Assembly: GCA_902619265.1 (NCBI GenBank)
Contig: CACNDL010000001.1
Location: 186,001 to 250,000, forward strand
Source of the DNA: an uncultured SAR86 cluster bacterium
GTDB taxonomy: Bacteria; Pseudomonadota; Gammaproteobacteria; Magnimaribacterales; TMED112
DNA: 64,000 nucleotides
Reading direction: 5' to 3'
The position numbers and the translations under genes were made by a program. Positions 40,913 to 50,655 of the stretch are shown piece by piece (position 1 is the stretch's first letter; the number at the start of each line of letters is the position of its first letter). Below the pieces are notes generated by a model that searched no databases, was not told where the DNA came from, and worked only from the letters and a program-made list of their open reading frames with translations.

Positions 40913-42925
40913 ATGGAAAACTTTATTATAGGACCAATGACACCATGGGGCCCATTTGCAACAGGCTTCGTAGGATTATTATGTGCCTTTGTATTGTATG
41001 GATTAATCATGAAATATCCTGCAGGAAAGGGTGACGTTGTAAAAATTGGTGATCAGATTCACTTAGGAGCAAAAGTCTTCATGATTACTGAGTACAAAAT
41101 CCTTACTCCAGTTGTTATTGCTCTTGTCATCGCATGTGGTCTTTCCCCTCTGGGATGGTACACAGCAACGGCTATTGCAGTAGGAGCCCTATCATCAGCT
41201 ATTGCTGGTTTTATTGGAATGTACTCCGCAACTCAAGCTAATGTGAGGACAGCAACGGCAGCAGAGAACTCCGGCCAAGAACAAGCTCTATCTATTTCAT
41301 TTTTTGGTGGATCAATTATGGGTCTGTGTGTTGCATCTATGGGGCTAGTTGGTTTAGGCGGCTTATATTTTTACTTTAGCGGCGCTATGGACGATCCAGA
41401 CAAGATAGCAAAATCCCTAGAGGGCTTTGGTGTTGGTGCATCTGCAGTAGCACTTTTCTCTAGAGTAGGCGGTGGTATTTTCACAAAAAGTGCAGACGTA
41501 GGTGCTGATTTAGTTGGAAAGATTGAAGCAGGCATACCAGAAGACGACCCAAGAAACCCAGGAGTTATTGCTGATAATGTAGGTGACAATGTTGGTGATA
41601 TAGCTGGCATGGGTTCTGATATATTCGAATCTTACTGTGGAGCAATGATCGCCTCAATGGCTATTGCAGCTACCTATGGCAATACAGATCTAATGTTTCT
41701 GCCCCTATGGCTAGCGGCAGCAGGACTTTTCTGCTCTTTGCTGGGAATCCTTATTGTACGAACACAAGTTTCTAAATCTCCTGCTGTAGCTTTAAGATTT
41801 GGGACATTCCTCTCACCAGTTATATTTTTGGTGTTCGCAGGATTAAGTATTTACTATTCACCTAATATCGAATTGTCTGTGTTCTACTCTGTGCTCACTG
41901 GTGCATTCGGTGGAATTTTAATCGGTCTGATTACTGAATATTACACAGGGGGCGATACAGAAGATTCTCCTGTTGGCAAAATTGCTAAGTCTGGGGAAAC
42001 TGGACCTGCTACAGTAATGATTACAGGCTTGAGCGTTGGTATGCAATCTGTCGTTCTGCCTCTGTTTGTTATTGCAGCAATTATTGGTATTTCTACATAC
42101 TTTTCTGGGTTATATGGCGTTGGAATTGCAGCGGTAGGTATGTTGGCCACAGTGGGTATAACTATGGCTATTGATGCTTACGGACCTGTAGCTGACAATG
42201 CTGGAGGCATAGCAGAGATGAGTGGAATGAAACCAGAAGTAAGAGAAATTACTGACTCATTAGATGAATTAGGAAATACAACTGCGGCAATAGGTAAAGG
42301 ATTTGCAATTGGTGCAGCAGCTTTAGCAGCACTAGCAATTATTGCAGCTTATATGCTTGCAACAGGGCTTGAATCTCTTTCACTGAATGATCCGAGAGTG
42401 CTCATGGGCATGTTCATTGGTGGGACAATACCATTCTTAGTTTCATCCATCACAATGACGGCTGTGGGAGATGCAGCATTTGAAATGATAGAAGAGATTA
42501 GAAGACAATTTAGAGAAATACCAGGCTTGCTGGAAGGTAAAGCAGAACCAGATAATGCTAAGTGTGTTGATATAGCAACTAAGGCAGCGCTGAACAAAAT
42601 GCTTCTACCAGGAGCAATTGCTATTGGTTCGCCAGTCGTAGTTGGATTTGCTTTAGGGCCAGTCCATCTTGGCGGTATGCTTGCAGGAGCACTATTAGGC
42701 TGTGTGCTTATGGCATTAATGATGGCAAATGCAGGTGGAGCATGGGATAACGCTAAAAAGTTCGTTGAGAAAGGAAACTTTGGTGGTAAAGGCACAGATA
42801 CTCATTCAGCAACAGTAGTTGGTGATACTGTTGGTGATCCATTCAAGGATACCTCTGGGCCTGCTATGAACATTTTAATTAATGTGATGGCTATTGTTAG
42901 CTTGGTGATAGCGCCACTCTTATAA
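40913..42925 (+). CDS. hppA: Membrane-bound K+-dependent cation-translocating pyrophosphatase
   Basis: 670 aa, about sixteen transmembrane helices. The catalytic loop KSADVGADLVGKIEAG, then EDDPRNPGVIADNVGDNVGD and the C-terminal DTHSATVVGDTVGDPFKDTSGP bind Mg-pyrophosphate. The GNTTAAIG motif (alanine near residue 458) is of the K+-dependent subclass; K+-independent enzymes have lysine there. Whether it pumps H+ or Na+ I cannot decide by eye. It recovers energy from pyrophosphate to build ion gradients, useful to the sodium-coupled symporter just upstream. Confidence 0.94.
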   Translation: MENFIIGPMTPWGPFATGFVGLLCAFVLYGLIMKYPAGKGDVVKIGDQIHLGAKVFMITEYKILTPVVIALVIACGLSPLGWYTATAIAVGALSSAIAGFIGMYSATQANVRTATAAENSGQEQALSISFFGGSIMGLCVASMGLVGLGGLYFYFSGAMDDPDKIAKSLEGFGVGASAVALFSRVGGGIFTKSADVGADLVGKIEAGIPEDDPRNPGVIADNVGDNVGDIAGMGSDIFESYCGAMIASMAIAATYGNTDLMFLPLWLAAAGLFCSLLGILIVRTQVSKSPAVALRFGTFLSPVIFLVFAGLSIYYSPNIELSVFYSVLTGAFGGILIGLITEYYTGGDTEDSPVGKIAKSGETGPATVMITGLSVGMQSVVLPLFVIAAIIGISTYFSGLYGVGIAAVGMLATVGITMAIDAYGPVADNAGGIAEMSGMKPEVREITDSLDELGNTTAAIGKGFAIGAAALAALAIIAAYMLATGLESLSLNDPRVLMGMFIGGTIPFLVSSITMTAVGDAAFEMIEEIRRQFREIPGLLEGKAEPDNAKCVDIATKAALNKMLLPGAIAIGSPVVVGFALGPVHLGGMLAGALLGCVLMALMMANAGGAWDNAKKFVEKGNFGGKGTDTHSATVVGDTVGDPFKDTSGPAMNILINVMAIVSLVIAPLL

Positions 42926-42941
42926 GAAAATAATTTTCAAC

Positions 42942-43109
42942 ATGGAATTTATTTTGACTGTCTTAGCTTGGGCATGTATAGCTATTGGGGGTTGGTACTT
43001 TACTCAAGCAAATCCGAAAGTAAAAGAAAAGTTTCAAAAGAGTTTTCACATCATCTTATTGGTTGCATTAGTCTCTGTGATATTTGTACTGATCCAACAC
43101 TACCTATAG
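42942..43109 (+). CDS. Two-transmembrane-helix mini-protein downstream of hppA
   Basis: 55 aa ending at TAG (43107-43109). It has two hydrophobic segments (about residues 3-20, ILTVLAWACIAIGGWYF, and 36-52, HIILLVALVSVIFVLIQ) joined by a short basic loop (NPKVKEKFQK). It begins 16 bases after the hppA stop on the same strand, so it may be co-transcribed and could be a small membrane partner. No family recognised; no strong Shine-Dalgarno is visible. Confidence 0.6.
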   Translation: MEFILTVLAWACIAIGGWYFTQANPKVKEKFQKSFHIILLVALVSVIFVLIQHYL

Positions 43110-43137
43110 GCTCTTTTACTAGTCAATTATCAGAGAA

Positions 43138-45195
43138 TTAAACGTCAGAGAGTTCAAGATGAGCTGGGAACCATCTCTCAACAATTTTTCTTTGTTGTTC
43201 AACAGGCAATTTGATAACTTCTTGAGCAAGTCGTTCTGCTTCTCCTTGTAATTCTTCATTCGCCAGTAAGTCAAAAAAAGTAAAGCTAGGCTGACCTGTC
43301 TGGGACAGCCCAAGAATATCTCCAGGCCCTCTTAACTTTAGATCCTCCTCAGCTATGACAAAACCATCATTTGTTTCAGTGATTATCTCGAGACGCTTTT
43401 CAGATAACTCTGTGAGAGAATCGCTATGCATTAAGATACAAAAGCTTTCCTTTTCTCCTCTACCCACTCTACCTCTAAGTTGGTGTAGTTGAGCAAGTCC
43501 AAAGCGTTCAGAGTTTTCTATCACCATAATATTGGCATCTGGCACATCAATACCGACTTCAATTACTGTAGTAGCCAGAAGTATTTTGGTTTTCTTTTCT
43601 TTGAAGTCAGATAAAATCTTTTGCTTATCCATATCTTTCATTTTGCCGTGAATAATTTCATAGTCTTGAGAATCAAATTCCTTCTTTAGTATTCTCTCTA
43701 AATCTTCAATGCCAATGAGTTCACTTTCACTTTCATCTATGAGAGGACAGACCCAATAAACTTGTGAGTTTTTATTAATAGCGCTTTTAATCCTGTTTAT
43801 GAGAGCATCTCTTCTATTATTAGAAAGTGTTGTGGTGACTATTGGAGTTCTGTTTGGTGGCAGAGACTTAATGGTAGATATATCTAAACCCGATAGGACG
43901 CCCATTGCCATAGTTCTTGGTATTGGTGTTGCAGATAAAAGTAATTGGTGTGGATAATCTTCTGCCTTTTCTTTTAACTTAAGTCTTTGACTCACACCAA
44001 ACCTATGTTGCTCATCATATATGACTAGAGATAAATCTTTATAAGTGACACCTTCTTGGAAGACAGCATGAGTGCCAATAATTATTTTTGTTTTTCCTTC
44101 AGCAATATTCTGATAAATTAATCTTTTTTCTTTTACAGGAATTTTCGATGTAAGTAATTGAACTTCTTCTTCACCAAACCACTGGATAAAATTCTGATAA
44201 TGCTGATTTGCTAAAATGGTTGTTGGCGCAAGAATAGCAACTTGTTTTTTGTCCTCTACAACATGCGCTGCAACCAAACCTGCAACAATGGTCTTGCCTG
44301 AGCCTACATCTCCTTGAAGCAACCTTAACATTGGAGTCTGAGTGGCTATATCAGCACTTATTTCTTCATAAGCTGAGACCTGATCATCCGTTAATTTGAA
44401 GGCTAAACCTGCATTAATCTCTTTTGCCAATTTATTGGTTTTGAATGCGCTAGTTGTTCTATTTTTATTTTGTTCTCTAATGGATAAATAGCTAATTTTG
44501 TTTGCAACCATTTCTTCAAGACCTATTCTCTTTCGAGCTTCTGATTTTCCACCCACTAGAAAATCGTCAATATCACTTTTTGGGTCAGGAGCATGAACAT
44601 TAATAATGGACTCATTTAGATTCGAAAAATTATGTGCGGGCATTAAGTCAGTGACTTCGATTTTGTCTTCTTTGATTAATTCAATAGCTTCTGATATTAG
44701 TTTTCTCATCTTTTGATGAGTTATGCCTTTGGTAAGTGGATATTTTGCGAGGATTTGTGGTTTAAATTCATCGTTTTTTACGATTTCGTATTCTGGATGA
44801 ACAGTTTCAAGCCCATACCTACCTAAACGAGATGATCCAGAGACTTGAATTGATGTTCCTTCTTTAAAGACATTTCTTAGGCCAGGAAAATAGTAAAAGA
44901 ATCTTAAATATAAATGTCCAGTATTGTCTTTTATTTTGACCAGAAGCATTTTTCTTGGGACAAATGTTTGTGAAACTTTTTCTATGACACCCTGTACTAC
45001 AAAATCTTGGTTCGGCTCCAGTTCAGCAATTTTTTTGAGGACTGTTCTATCCTGATAGCCAATAGGAAAGTGAAAAAGTAGATCCTCAACTGTTTTTATT
45101 CCGAGTTTTGATAATGTGGATGATAATTTTTCACCCACGCCTTTAATCGTTGAAACTAATAACGAAGATGCTTTAATCTTTTGATCTGTCGACAT
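43138..45195 (-). CDS. recG: ATP-dependent DNA helicase RecG
   Basis: 685 aa, branch-migration helicase that remodels stalled forks. Wedge/OB domain at the N-terminus (FHFPIGYQDRT), Walker A GDVGSGKTIVA, DEQH box (IYDEQHRFGVSQR), SATPIPRTMAMG, and the RecG-specific C-terminal ERFGLAQLHQLRGRVGRG and EEDLKLRGPGDILGLSQTG motifs. Placed divergently from the SDR-yicC-gmk-rpoZ-spoT run; in enterobacteria recG is downstream of spoT, so the neighbourhood is conserved but rearranged. Confidence 0.96.
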   Translation of the reverse strand: MSTDQKIKASSLLVSTIKGVGEKLSSTLSKLGIKTVEDLLFHFPIGYQDRTVLKKIAELEPNQDFVVQGVIEKVSQTFVPRKMLLVKIKDNTGHLYLRFFYYFPGLRNVFKEGTSIQVSGSSRLGRYGLETVHPEYEIVKNDEFKPQILAKYPLTKGITHQKMRKLISEAIELIKEDKIEVTDLMPAHNFSNLNESIINVHAPDPKSDIDDFLVGGKSEARKRIGLEEMVANKISYLSIREQNKNRTTSAFKTNKLAKEINAGLAFKLTDDQVSAYEEISADIATQTPMLRLLQGDVGSGKTIVAGLVAAHVVEDKKQVAILAPTTILANQHYQNFIQWFGEEEVQLLTSKIPVKEKRLIYQNIAEGKTKIIIGTHAVFQEGVTYKDLSLVIYDEQHRFGVSQRLKLKEKAEDYPHQLLLSATPIPRTMAMGVLSGLDISTIKSLPPNRTPIVTTTLSNNRRDALINRIKSAINKNSQVYWVCPLIDESESELIGIEDLERILKKEFDSQDYEIIHGKMKDMDKQKILSDFKEKKTKILLATTVIEVGIDVPDANIMVIENSERFGLAQLHQLRGRVGRGEKESFCILMHSDSLTELSEKRLEIITETNDGFVIAEEDLKLRGPGDILGLSQTGQPSFTFFDLLANEELQGEAERLAQEVIKLPVEQQRKIVERWFPAHLELSDV

Positions 45196-45226
45196 ATCTA
45201 TTTATTATTATGTTTTAGAGAAAAAA

Positions 45227-45958
45227 ATGAAAATTTTAGTTATAGGTTACGGTGAGTTAGCAGAAGAATTTGCAAAAGTAAGATCTGATTTTGATTTTGT
45301 TGGTATTAAAAGATCAGGTTGTTCACAATTGGCAAACGTAAATATGGTTAATTGTGATTATTCACTAGGGTTGCCTGAGCAAGTTACAAAAGATGACTAT
45401 GATTGGATTATTTTCTTTCCAAAAACTTCAGGAAAGAGTTCTGATGATTATAAAATTGGATATCTTTCTCAAATGACTGCTATAAACGATCATTTTCTCT
45501 CAGCGAAAAAGATATTTATCTCATCGACCAGAATTTATTCCGGCTATTCCAATATAATTGTAGATGAAAGCACCCCTCCAAAACCTAGTGATGAGCAAGG
45601 AGAAATAATAGAGCTATATGAAAGCGAAGCACTCAAGCATGGCAATAACTATGTACTTAGATTAGGTGGTCTAATTACTAACAAATCAAATTTTGTGAAG
45701 TTAGTGCTCGATAAACAACTTTTTTTAGATAACAAATATATAAATGGAATTTTTATTTCAGATGTCATAAATCTGATGGTAAAAATTATGCAAGAAGGCA
45801 TAGGTCAACAGCTCATAAATGTAATCATGCCAAAATATATGAAATATTCAGATTTTGATTCAGCATTTAAGGGCGAGCCTATAAACGCTGCAGTAAAATC
45901 TATACACTACAATGATGCAGCAAAATTTAAAATTAAAAGCATCAAAGAGATAATATGA
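45227..45958 (+). CDS. NAD-dependent epimerase/dehydratase-like SDR protein
   Basis: 243 aa Rossmann protein with a short N-terminal nucleotide-binding turn (ILVIGYGELAEEFAKV), then IFFPKTSG, FISSTRIYSGYSNIIVDEST (with the Ser and Tyr of an extended SDR active site) and LRLGGLI. It resembles the YeeZ-like group of reduced SDRs. The canonical YxxxK pair is not evident, so catalysis is uncertain. It overlaps yicC by 4 bases, first in the run. Confidence 0.75.
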   Translation: MKILVIGYGELAEEFAKVRSDFDFVGIKRSGCSQLANVNMVNCDYSLGLPEQVTKDDYDWIIFFPKTSGKSSDDYKIGYLSQMTAINDHFLSAKKIFISSTRIYSGYSNIIVDESTPPKPSDEQGEIIELYESEALKHGNNYVLRLGGLITNKSNFVKLVLDKQLFLDNKYINGIFISDVINLMVKIMQEGIGQQLINVIMPKYMKYSDFDSAFKGEPINAAVKSIHYNDAAKFKIKSIKEII

Positions 45959-46800
45959 AAAGCATGACAGGCTTCAGTGAAGCGAGTTTAAATAAAGATG
46001 GTATTCAATTTAAATGTTTTGTTAAATCATTAAATAGTCGCTTTATCGAAGTAAATATCCGGCTTCCAAATAACCTTAAAAAACATGAAGGCTGGATTAG
46101 AGATTTAGTAAAAAAGAATTTTGCTCGCGGTAAAATTGACCTTGATTTACATTACACATCCCCACCCAAAGAACATTTGAAAATGTCAGATAATTTTTTA
46201 AAACTGGTAAAGCAAAATGAAAAGAAGGCTAGATTAAAAGGACTTAAATTAGTTGATTCTTCCTACCTTGATCTTTTGAAATTAAGAGACTCTATTCAAA
46301 GCGATTATGTACTAAGTGAGACATCCTTAAAAACATTAATAAAAAAATCGTTATTCAATTTGCAGAAAAATCGTTTTGAAGATGGAAAGTCAACGAAAAA
46401 AGATATGAGCAGATTGCTCGCAAAGATGCTGAAATCAGTAGGTAAAATTGAAAGAATGGAAAAACAAAACACAAAACATGTTCAAAAAAAATTCGAGAGG
46501 CTGAAAAAGGAATTCCACATTAAGAATAAAGAAATAAACATGAATGAAATTATTTCATCTTTCAGCAAAGCTGATATAAATGAGGAGCTTGTGCGATTTA
46601 AATCACACTTAGATTTGGTTTTAAAATTAATAAACTCCAAAGATTTAATTGGTAAAAAATTAGATTTTTATTCCCAAGAGATGCTTAGAGAGATCAATAC
46701 ACTTAGTTCAAAAGCAATGATTGCTGATATTAAAAATGAAGCGATAGAATTAAAAAGCCACATTGAAAAAATGAAGGAGCATGCACAGAATGTCGAGTAA
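45955..46800 (+). CDS. yicC: YicC family endoribonuclease-like protein
   Basis: 281 aa. The N-terminal MKSMTGFSEA, KSLNSRFIEVNIRLP, RGKIDLDLHY and the C-terminal DINEELVRFKSHLDLVLKLI and KKLDFYSQEMLREINTLSSK motifs are diagnostic. E. coli YicC is an endoribonuclease reported to target the sRNA RyhB. In E. coli it sits beside rph; here it is upstream of gmk, another common arrangement. Its 3' end overlaps gmk by 11 bases. Confidence 0.93.
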   Translation: MKSMTGFSEASLNKDGIQFKCFVKSLNSRFIEVNIRLPNNLKKHEGWIRDLVKKNFARGKIDLDLHYTSPPKEHLKMSDNFLKLVKQNEKKARLKGLKLVDSSYLDLLKLRDSIQSDYVLSETSLKTLIKKSLFNLQKNRFEDGKSTKKDMSRLLAKMLKSVGKIERMEKQNTKHVQKKFERLKKEFHIKNKEINMNEIISSFSKADINEELVRFKSHLDLVLKLINSKDLIGKKLDFYSQEMLREINTLSSKAMIADIKNEAIELKSHIEKMKEHAQNVE

Positions 46801-47362
46801 TTTATTTATTATTACGGCACCCTCAGGAGCTGGTAAGACTACACTCATAAAAAAAGTTCTTGAGTATGCCCAAAGTCATGATGAAAAGGTTTTATTATCG
46901 GTTTCGCATACTACAAGATCACCTCGTGATGGAGAAAAACATGGTAAAGACTATCTTTTTATTTCAGAAAATGAATTTCAGAAGAATATTGAGAATGGCG
47001 AGTATATTGAGTATGCCAATGTCCATGGTAATTACTATGGAACACCAAAGTCTGAAATAGATAGAGACGAAAATAAAAATTTTAAAATATTGTTGGAGAT
47101 TGATTGGCAAGGAGCATTGCAAATAATGGATCACTATCCAGATGCAGAAAGTGTTTTCATCTCACCGCCTTCAGTTGATGAATTGCGAAAGAGACTCATG
47201 GAACGAGGTCTTGATTCAGAAGACGTTATTAATCGTAGAATAGAGGGAGCACAATTAGAAATGGATAAATCAATTCATTTTAAGCATCAAATAACCAATA
47301 TTTCACTAGACATAGCAACTAAAAACCTTTTAAATATCATGTTCAGAGAAAACCATGGCTAG
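46790..47362 (+). CDS. gmk: Guanylate kinase
   Basis: 190 aa, phosphorylates GMP to GDP. The P-loop is at the N-terminus ([13 protein letters not shown]), followed by [21 protein letters not shown] for GMP binding and [13 protein letters not shown] choose the ATG at 46790 because AAGGAGC (46773-46779) is then at proper spacing; the ATG at 46781 would be 1 base from it. Overlaps rpoZ by 8 bases. Confidence 0.95.
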   Translation: MSSNLFIITAPSGAGKTTLIKKVLEYAQSHDEKVLLSVSHTTRSPRDGEKHGKDYLFISENEFQKNIENGEYIEYANVHGNYYGTPKSEIDRDENKNFKILLEIDWQGALQIMDHYPDAESVFISPPSVDELRKRLMERGLDSEDVINRRIEGAQLEMDKSIHFKHQITNISLDIATKNLLNIMFRENHG

Positions 47363-47612
47363 AATTACAGTAGAAGATTGTTTAGAAAAGGTCGAAAGTA
47401 GATTCGATCTAGTTCTAAAAGCGTCAGAAAGAGCTAGAGATTTAATCTCAACTAGTGCTGAGCCCTTAGTTGAACCTGAAAATGATAAGCCTACTATCAT
47501 TGCATTAAGAGAGATTGCCGAGGGTGTGCTAGACGAAGACTATGTTCCACCAAGTGACACTGAAGAAGGTGACACTGAAGAAGAATTTCTTGATAATGTT
47601 GATGAGGAGTAG
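47355..47612 (+). CDS. rpoZ: RNA polymerase omega subunit
   Basis: 85 aa, near E. coli length. [30 protein letters not shown] and [13 protein letters not shown] are the conserved omega core that clamps the beta-prime subunit. The acidic tail holds a small tandem repeat ([11 protein letters not shown]), reflected by a near-perfect 15-base DNA duplication. It sits between gmk and spoT, as in E. coli, and omega is needed for ppGpp binding site 1. Confidence 0.95.
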   Translation: MARITVEDCLEKVESRFDLVLKASERARDLISTSAEPLVEPENDKPTIIALREIAEGVLDEDYVPPSDTEEGDTEEEFLDNVDEE

Positions 47613-47620
47613 AAAAATCA

Positions 47621-49768
47621 TTGTTCGAATCAATAAGTCTCTTTAATAAACCAAAAACTTCGCGCTTAAGTGGAGAGCTCGATCAATTATCTAAATTATA
47701 TTTAAACCCTCTGTCTAATCAGAAGATAAAGAAAGCTGTTGATTTTGCTGATAAAGCTCATGAAGGACAATTTCGTAAAAGTGGTGAGCCTTTTCTTATA
47801 CATCCTATTAATGTTGGTCTAATACTCGCTTCGTTAAAAATGGATGCTGACACAATTATTGCTGGGTTGTTACATGATGTAGTTGAAGATTGCGAAATTT
47901 CTTTAAAAACAGTGAAAAAAGAGTTTGGTACAAATGTAGCGAAGTTAGTTGATGGGATGACCAAATTGCTACAGCTCGACGATAAGCTGAAAGACCAAAG
48001 CCAAGCAGAATATTTTCAAAAAATGGCACTGGCTACTGCAGAAGATGTTCGTGTTGTGATTATAAAACTTGCTGATCGTTTACATAATCTTCAAACCATT
48101 GAGCATTTGCCCAGAGATAAACAAATAAAAAAAGCTAAAGAAACATTAGAGTTATATGCTCCTTTAGCACATCAAATTGGCATGCATAAAATGGCAACTG
48201 ATTTAGAGGACCATTCTTTTAAAACAATTCATCCCTTTCGACATAATCTTATTGAACAAGCTTTAAAGAAAAATGAGCTAAACAGAAAAACTTTAATTTC
48301 TAAAGTGAAAAAAACACTTAAAGCGAAATTTAAGAAAAATAAATTGGAAGCAGGTACCAAAGGTAGAAGAAAAAGAATTTATAGCATTTATCAAAAGATG
48401 AAGTCGAAACATAGGTCTTTTGGAGATATATATGATGTCTTTGCTTTTAGGGTCACCGTTGAGAAAGTTGAAGAGTGCTATAAAGTTTTAGGAATTATTC
48501 ACAATGTTTTCTCGCCAATATCTGGTAAATTTAAGGATTATATCGCTGTGCCAAAAATGAATGGTTATCAAGCTCTTCATACTGTAGTAATGACTTTCGA
48601 TGGTGTGCCTATGGAGGTTCAAATCCAAACCTCTGCGATGGAAACTTTTGCAAACTATGGAATTGCTTCGCATGGTTTATATAAGACGAAAGTAAATGAT
48701 GACCAAGTAAAAGCAAAATCAAGACAATTAGTTCAAAGACTTACTGATATGAGTAAAAGAAGCTCATCTTCAATTGAGTTTTTGGAAAGTCTTAAGACTG
48801 ACATGAAGGGAAAAGAGGTGTATGTCTTTTCTCCGAACGGCAGAATATTTTCTTTAAAGCAAGGCTCCACCAGTATTGATTTTGCTTACGCAGTTCATAG
48901 TAGCCTCGGAAATTATTGCCTTTCGTGTGAGATAGATAAGAAGCTTTCTCCTTTATCAACAGTCTTAAAGAGCGGTCAAACTGTCGAGATTATTAAAGGG
49001 AAAAAGAAAACCGTTAATCCAGCTTGGTTAAATTTTGTCATTACTTCCAAGGCAATAACAGAAATAAAAAAAGAGCTTAAAAAAGTAAAAATAAGTGATG
49101 CAAGAGTTTTAGGTAAAGATCTGCTTGAGGATAGCTTGCAAGATGCTGGTATTGAGTTAAGTGAATATCCAAACGAGCAATTGAAAGGAGTATTTAACCT
49201 TCTGGGCGTTAGATCACTCAACCAATTACTTGTAGATATTGGATCGGGCAGAAAAAGGAGTAACTTGGTATCCCAAAGTTTTGCTGAAGGTTTAAGAGGT
49301 TCTTCAAAATCCAAAGAAGTTGCCTCTGAACTAAAAATTGGGTCTTCCAAAAAATATGGAGCAATTAAGTTTCCAGAATGTTGTTATCCTGTGCATGGCG
49401 ATCCATGTCTAGCAGTTCACAATGAACTTGGCATAACAATACATAGAGAAAATTGTGAAAATTTAAAAGGATTCTTAAATACACCAGGCAGGTGTTCAAA
49501 TATCAATTGGGAAAAAAATGATGACTCTGAGTATCTAGCAGCTTTAACAATGACTCTTGTGAATGAACCAGGAGCTTTAGCTGATGTGTCAAAAATAATT
49601 TCTAGCAATGAATCAAATATACAAAGCGTTTTGACTAAAACACTTGATGAAAATTTTATTGAGCTTACTGTAAAAATCTTAGTTAGAGATATTGAGCATT
49701 TAGATACAATCAACTCGAAATTAATGAAAAATAAAACTGTAACAAACATTGAGAGAAAATTAACTTGA
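47621..49768 (+). CDS. spoT: Bifunctional (p)ppGpp synthetase/hydrolase SpoT
   Basis: 715 aa RelA/SpoT homologue. The HD hydrolase domain is intact (FLIHPINVGLIL, GLLHDVVEDCEI, KLADRLHNLQT), followed by the synthetase domain (KRIYSIYQKMKSK, YDVFAFRV, NGYQALHTVV), a TGS domain (VYVFSPNGRIFSLKQGSTSIDFAYAVH) and a C-terminal ACT domain (LVNEPGALADVSKIISS). The start is a TTG 8 bases after rpoZ. The intact HD domain is what separates it from RelA. No second synthetase is in this window. Confidence 0.95.
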   Translation: MFESISLFNKPKTSRLSGELDQLSKLYLNPLSNQKIKKAVDFADKAHEGQFRKSGEPFLIHPINVGLILASLKMDADTIIAGLLHDVVEDCEISLKTVKKEFGTNVAKLVDGMTKLLQLDDKLKDQSQAEYFQKMALATAEDVRVVIIKLADRLHNLQTIEHLPRDKQIKKAKETLELYAPLAHQIGMHKMATDLEDHSFKTIHPFRHNLIEQALKKNELNRKTLISKVKKTLKAKFKKNKLEAGTKGRRKRIYSIYQKMKSKHRSFGDIYDVFAFRVTVEKVEECYKVLGIIHNVFSPISGKFKDYIAVPKMNGYQALHTVVMTFDGVPMEVQIQTSAMETFANYGIASHGLYKTKVNDDQVKAKSRQLVQRLTDMSKRSSSSIEFLESLKTDMKGKEVYVFSPNGRIFSLKQGSTSIDFAYAVHSSLGNYCLSCEIDKKLSPLSTVLKSGQTVEIIKGKKKTVNPAWLNFVITSKAITEIKKELKKVKISDARVLGKDLLEDSLQDAGIELSEYPNEQLKGVFNLLGVRSLNQLLVDIGSGRKRSNLVSQSFAEGLRGSSKSKEVASELKIGSSKKYGAIKFPECCYPVHGDPCLAVHNELGITIHRENCENLKGFLNTPGRCSNINWEKNDDSEYLAALTMTLVNEPGALADVSKIISSNESNIQSVLTKTLDENFIELTVKILVRDIEHLDTINSKLMKNKTVTNIERKLT

Positions 49769-50655
49769 ACAAGATTTCTGATATAGCCAGTCTAGAAAAA
49801 GATTTTATAGATAATATTTTTGATCTTACTTCTAATATACGTAATAAGTGGCCGAAAATTGAGCAAGTTGGAGTTGGAAAAACAATTTGTCTTTTGTTTT
49901 GGGAACCAAGCACTAGAACTAAATTATCATTCGAGCACGCAGCAAAAAAATTAGGTTTTGATGTTTTAGATTTCTCTCCTGAATGTTCCTCAATAAAAAA
50001 AGGAGAATCATTTGAAGACACGATACAAACTTTACTTGCAATGAAAGTTGATGGTTTCGTCATAAGACATCCTGAAGATCAAATTTCAAAGAAAATTATA
50101 TCTATGCTTCCAGAAGATGTTTTCTACATCAACGCTGGAGATGGCAATCACGCTCATCCCACACAAGCAATGTTGGATGTATATACGATGAAAGAAAAGT
50201 TTGATGACTTATCTACTATGAAGCTAACAATACTAGGAGATGTAAATCATTCAAGAGTAATTCCATCGCAGATTGAGCTCTTAAAAAAATACTCATGTGC
50301 CAGCATTAATTTTGTTGGACCCGAATCGCTTATATCAAAAAAATTCTCACCATCTTTTTCAGAAATTTCAAAAGATTCCCTGGCAGATAGGGATATTTTA
50401 TTTATTCTCAGAGTTCAGAAAGAGAGATTTAAAGATGATGATGGTCTGGATGAAGCAGGCTTCATTAAAAATTTCCAAGTTAATAACGAATTTCTTAAAA
50501 ATTCTGGTTTCAAAGGTTTTTTGATGCATCCAGGCCCTATGAATATAGACGCAGAGATAACTAGAGAGGCAGCTAATAGTGAAAATTCATTAGTTTTAGA
50601 ACAAGTGGAGAATGGACTGTACCTTAGAACAGCTTTGTTAAGTCTTATTCTTTAA
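49765..50655 (+). CDS. pyrB: Aspartate carbamoyltransferase catalytic subunit
   Basis: 296 aa, first committed step of pyrimidine synthesis. EPSTRTKLSFEHAA binds carbamoyl phosphate, DGNHAHPTQAMLDVYT is the catalytic segment, and HPGPMN is near the C-terminus. It starts with a TTG overlapping the spoT stop (TTGA). No regulatory pyrI follows, so this is probably a pyrI-less enzyme. The 3' end overlaps the convergent ribE by 18 bases. Confidence 0.93.
   Translation: MNKISDIASLEKDFIDNIFDLTSNIRNKWPKIEQVGVGKTICLLFWEPSTRTKLSFEHAAKKLGFDVLDFSPECSSIKKGESFEDTIQTLLAMKVDGFVIRHPEDQISKKIISMLPEDVFYINAGDGNHAHPTQAMLDVYTMKEKFDDLSTMKLTILGDVNHSRVIPSQIELLKKYSCASINFVGPESLISKKFSPSFSEISKDSLADRDILFILRVQKERFKDDDGLDEAGFIKNFQVNNEFLKNSGFKGFLMHPGPMNIDAEITREAANSENSLVLEQVENGLYLRTALLSLIL

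Noticed and set aside
40000-42795. Several long reverse-strand ORFs over the symporter and hppA
   Set aside because: Antisense frames of Gly/Ala-rich membrane proteins; no start signals or family similarity.
47565-47600. Tandem repeat in rpoZ as a regulatory element
   Set aside because: It encodes the acidic tail and is explained by local codon duplication.
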